A program made the translations under genes and the position numbers. Below the pieces are notes generated by a model, which made no database searches, was not told the DNA's origin, and worked only from the letters and a program-made list of their open reading frames with translations. A DNA stretch of 12,362 bases. It comes from Methylobacterium sp. (GTDB lineage: Bacteria; Pseudomonadota; Alphaproteobacteria; Rhizobiales; Beijerinckiaceae). The stretch spans positions 1 through 12,362 of the forward strand of contig JAJKJG010000060.1 in assembly GCA_021154065.1 (NCBI GenBank). The letters run 5' to 3'. Below, piece after piece: positions 12,174-12,362 of the stretch (positions within the stretch are counted from its first letter, which is position 1; every line of letters starts with the position of its first letter).

Positions 12174-12362
12174 CTAGCGCCCTCCGAGCCGGATGCGCGG
12201 ATCGAGCCAGGCGAGAAGGAGATCCGAGATCAGCATTCCGACGACCGTCAGCATCGCGACGAACATCAGGATGAACCCGGCCAGGAACTGGTCCTGGCTC
12301 TTCAGCGCCGAAAGGAGGATCGGGCCGACGGTCGGCAGGCTCAGCACCAGCGAGACCAGGAT
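12174..12362 (-). CDS. ABC transporter permease, DppB/OppB type, C-terminal 62 residues (5' end outside window)
   Basis: The minus-strand frame is open from the right edge to TAG at 12174-12176 and encodes 62 residues: LSLPTVGPILLSALKSQD, a hydrophobic helix FLAGFILMFVAMLTVVGMLI, and SDLLLAWLDPRIRLGG. The LPTxGPxLLxALxSQD block, and a terminal SDLLLAWLDPRIR, are standard for the last helix of DppB-type permeases. It lies two bases upstream of the DppC-type permease on the same strand, so the two form an operon; binding-protein and ATPase genes would be expected beyond the right edge. Confidence 0.9.
   Translation of the reverse strand: MLVSLVLSLPTVGPILLSALKSQDQFLAGFILMFVAMLTVVGMLISDLLLAWLDPRIRLGGR

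Overview
The window reads as chromosomal DNA of a high-GC alphaproteobacterium, most likely order Hyphomicrobiales (Rhizobiales). Three things point there: the gene order uvrC - pgsA - moaD - moaE, which I recall as common in that order; strong G/C bias at third codon positions; and several families of GC-rich palindromic repeats between genes. I cannot fix the genus.

Left part (1-3352, + strand): the 3' end of uvrC (nucleotide excision repair) carries a palindromic repeat that is read through in frame. It is followed by a two-gene Fic toxin-antitoxin module with a 1-nt overlap. Next come pgsA (phosphatidylglycerophosphate synthase), moaD, a RidA-family gene, a double stem-loop repeat and moaE. 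MoaD and MoaE are the two subunits of molybdopterin synthase.

Middle (3359-8410): three genes lie on the minus strand: a small secreted Cys-containing protein, a 33-residue single-membrane-segment protein with a strong ribosome binding site, and an amidase-signature hydrolase. Divergent from them on the plus strand are a lipoprotein with an extensin-like/LAS zinc-peptidase signature, a secreted four-Cys conserved protein, rlmJ (23S rRNA m6A methyltransferase) and a glutathione S-transferase.

Right part (8411-12362): an 829-nt gene-free stretch holds a 254-nt nested palindrome, then a promoter and a leader of about 200 nt for a RhlE-type DEAD-box RNA helicase with a long disordered Gly/Asn/Gln/Arg tail. 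A 268-nt repeat mosaic separates it from a convergent ABC transporter operon, of which one full DppC-type permease and the C-terminus of a DppB-type permease are visible.

Most genes are housekeeping or widely conserved. The parts worth a second look are the repeats (at least three families, one inside a coding sequence), the Fic module, the 33-aa peptide, and the leader and tail of the helicase. I see no convincing new multi-gene system, CRISPR array, tRNA, rRNA or insertion sequence.
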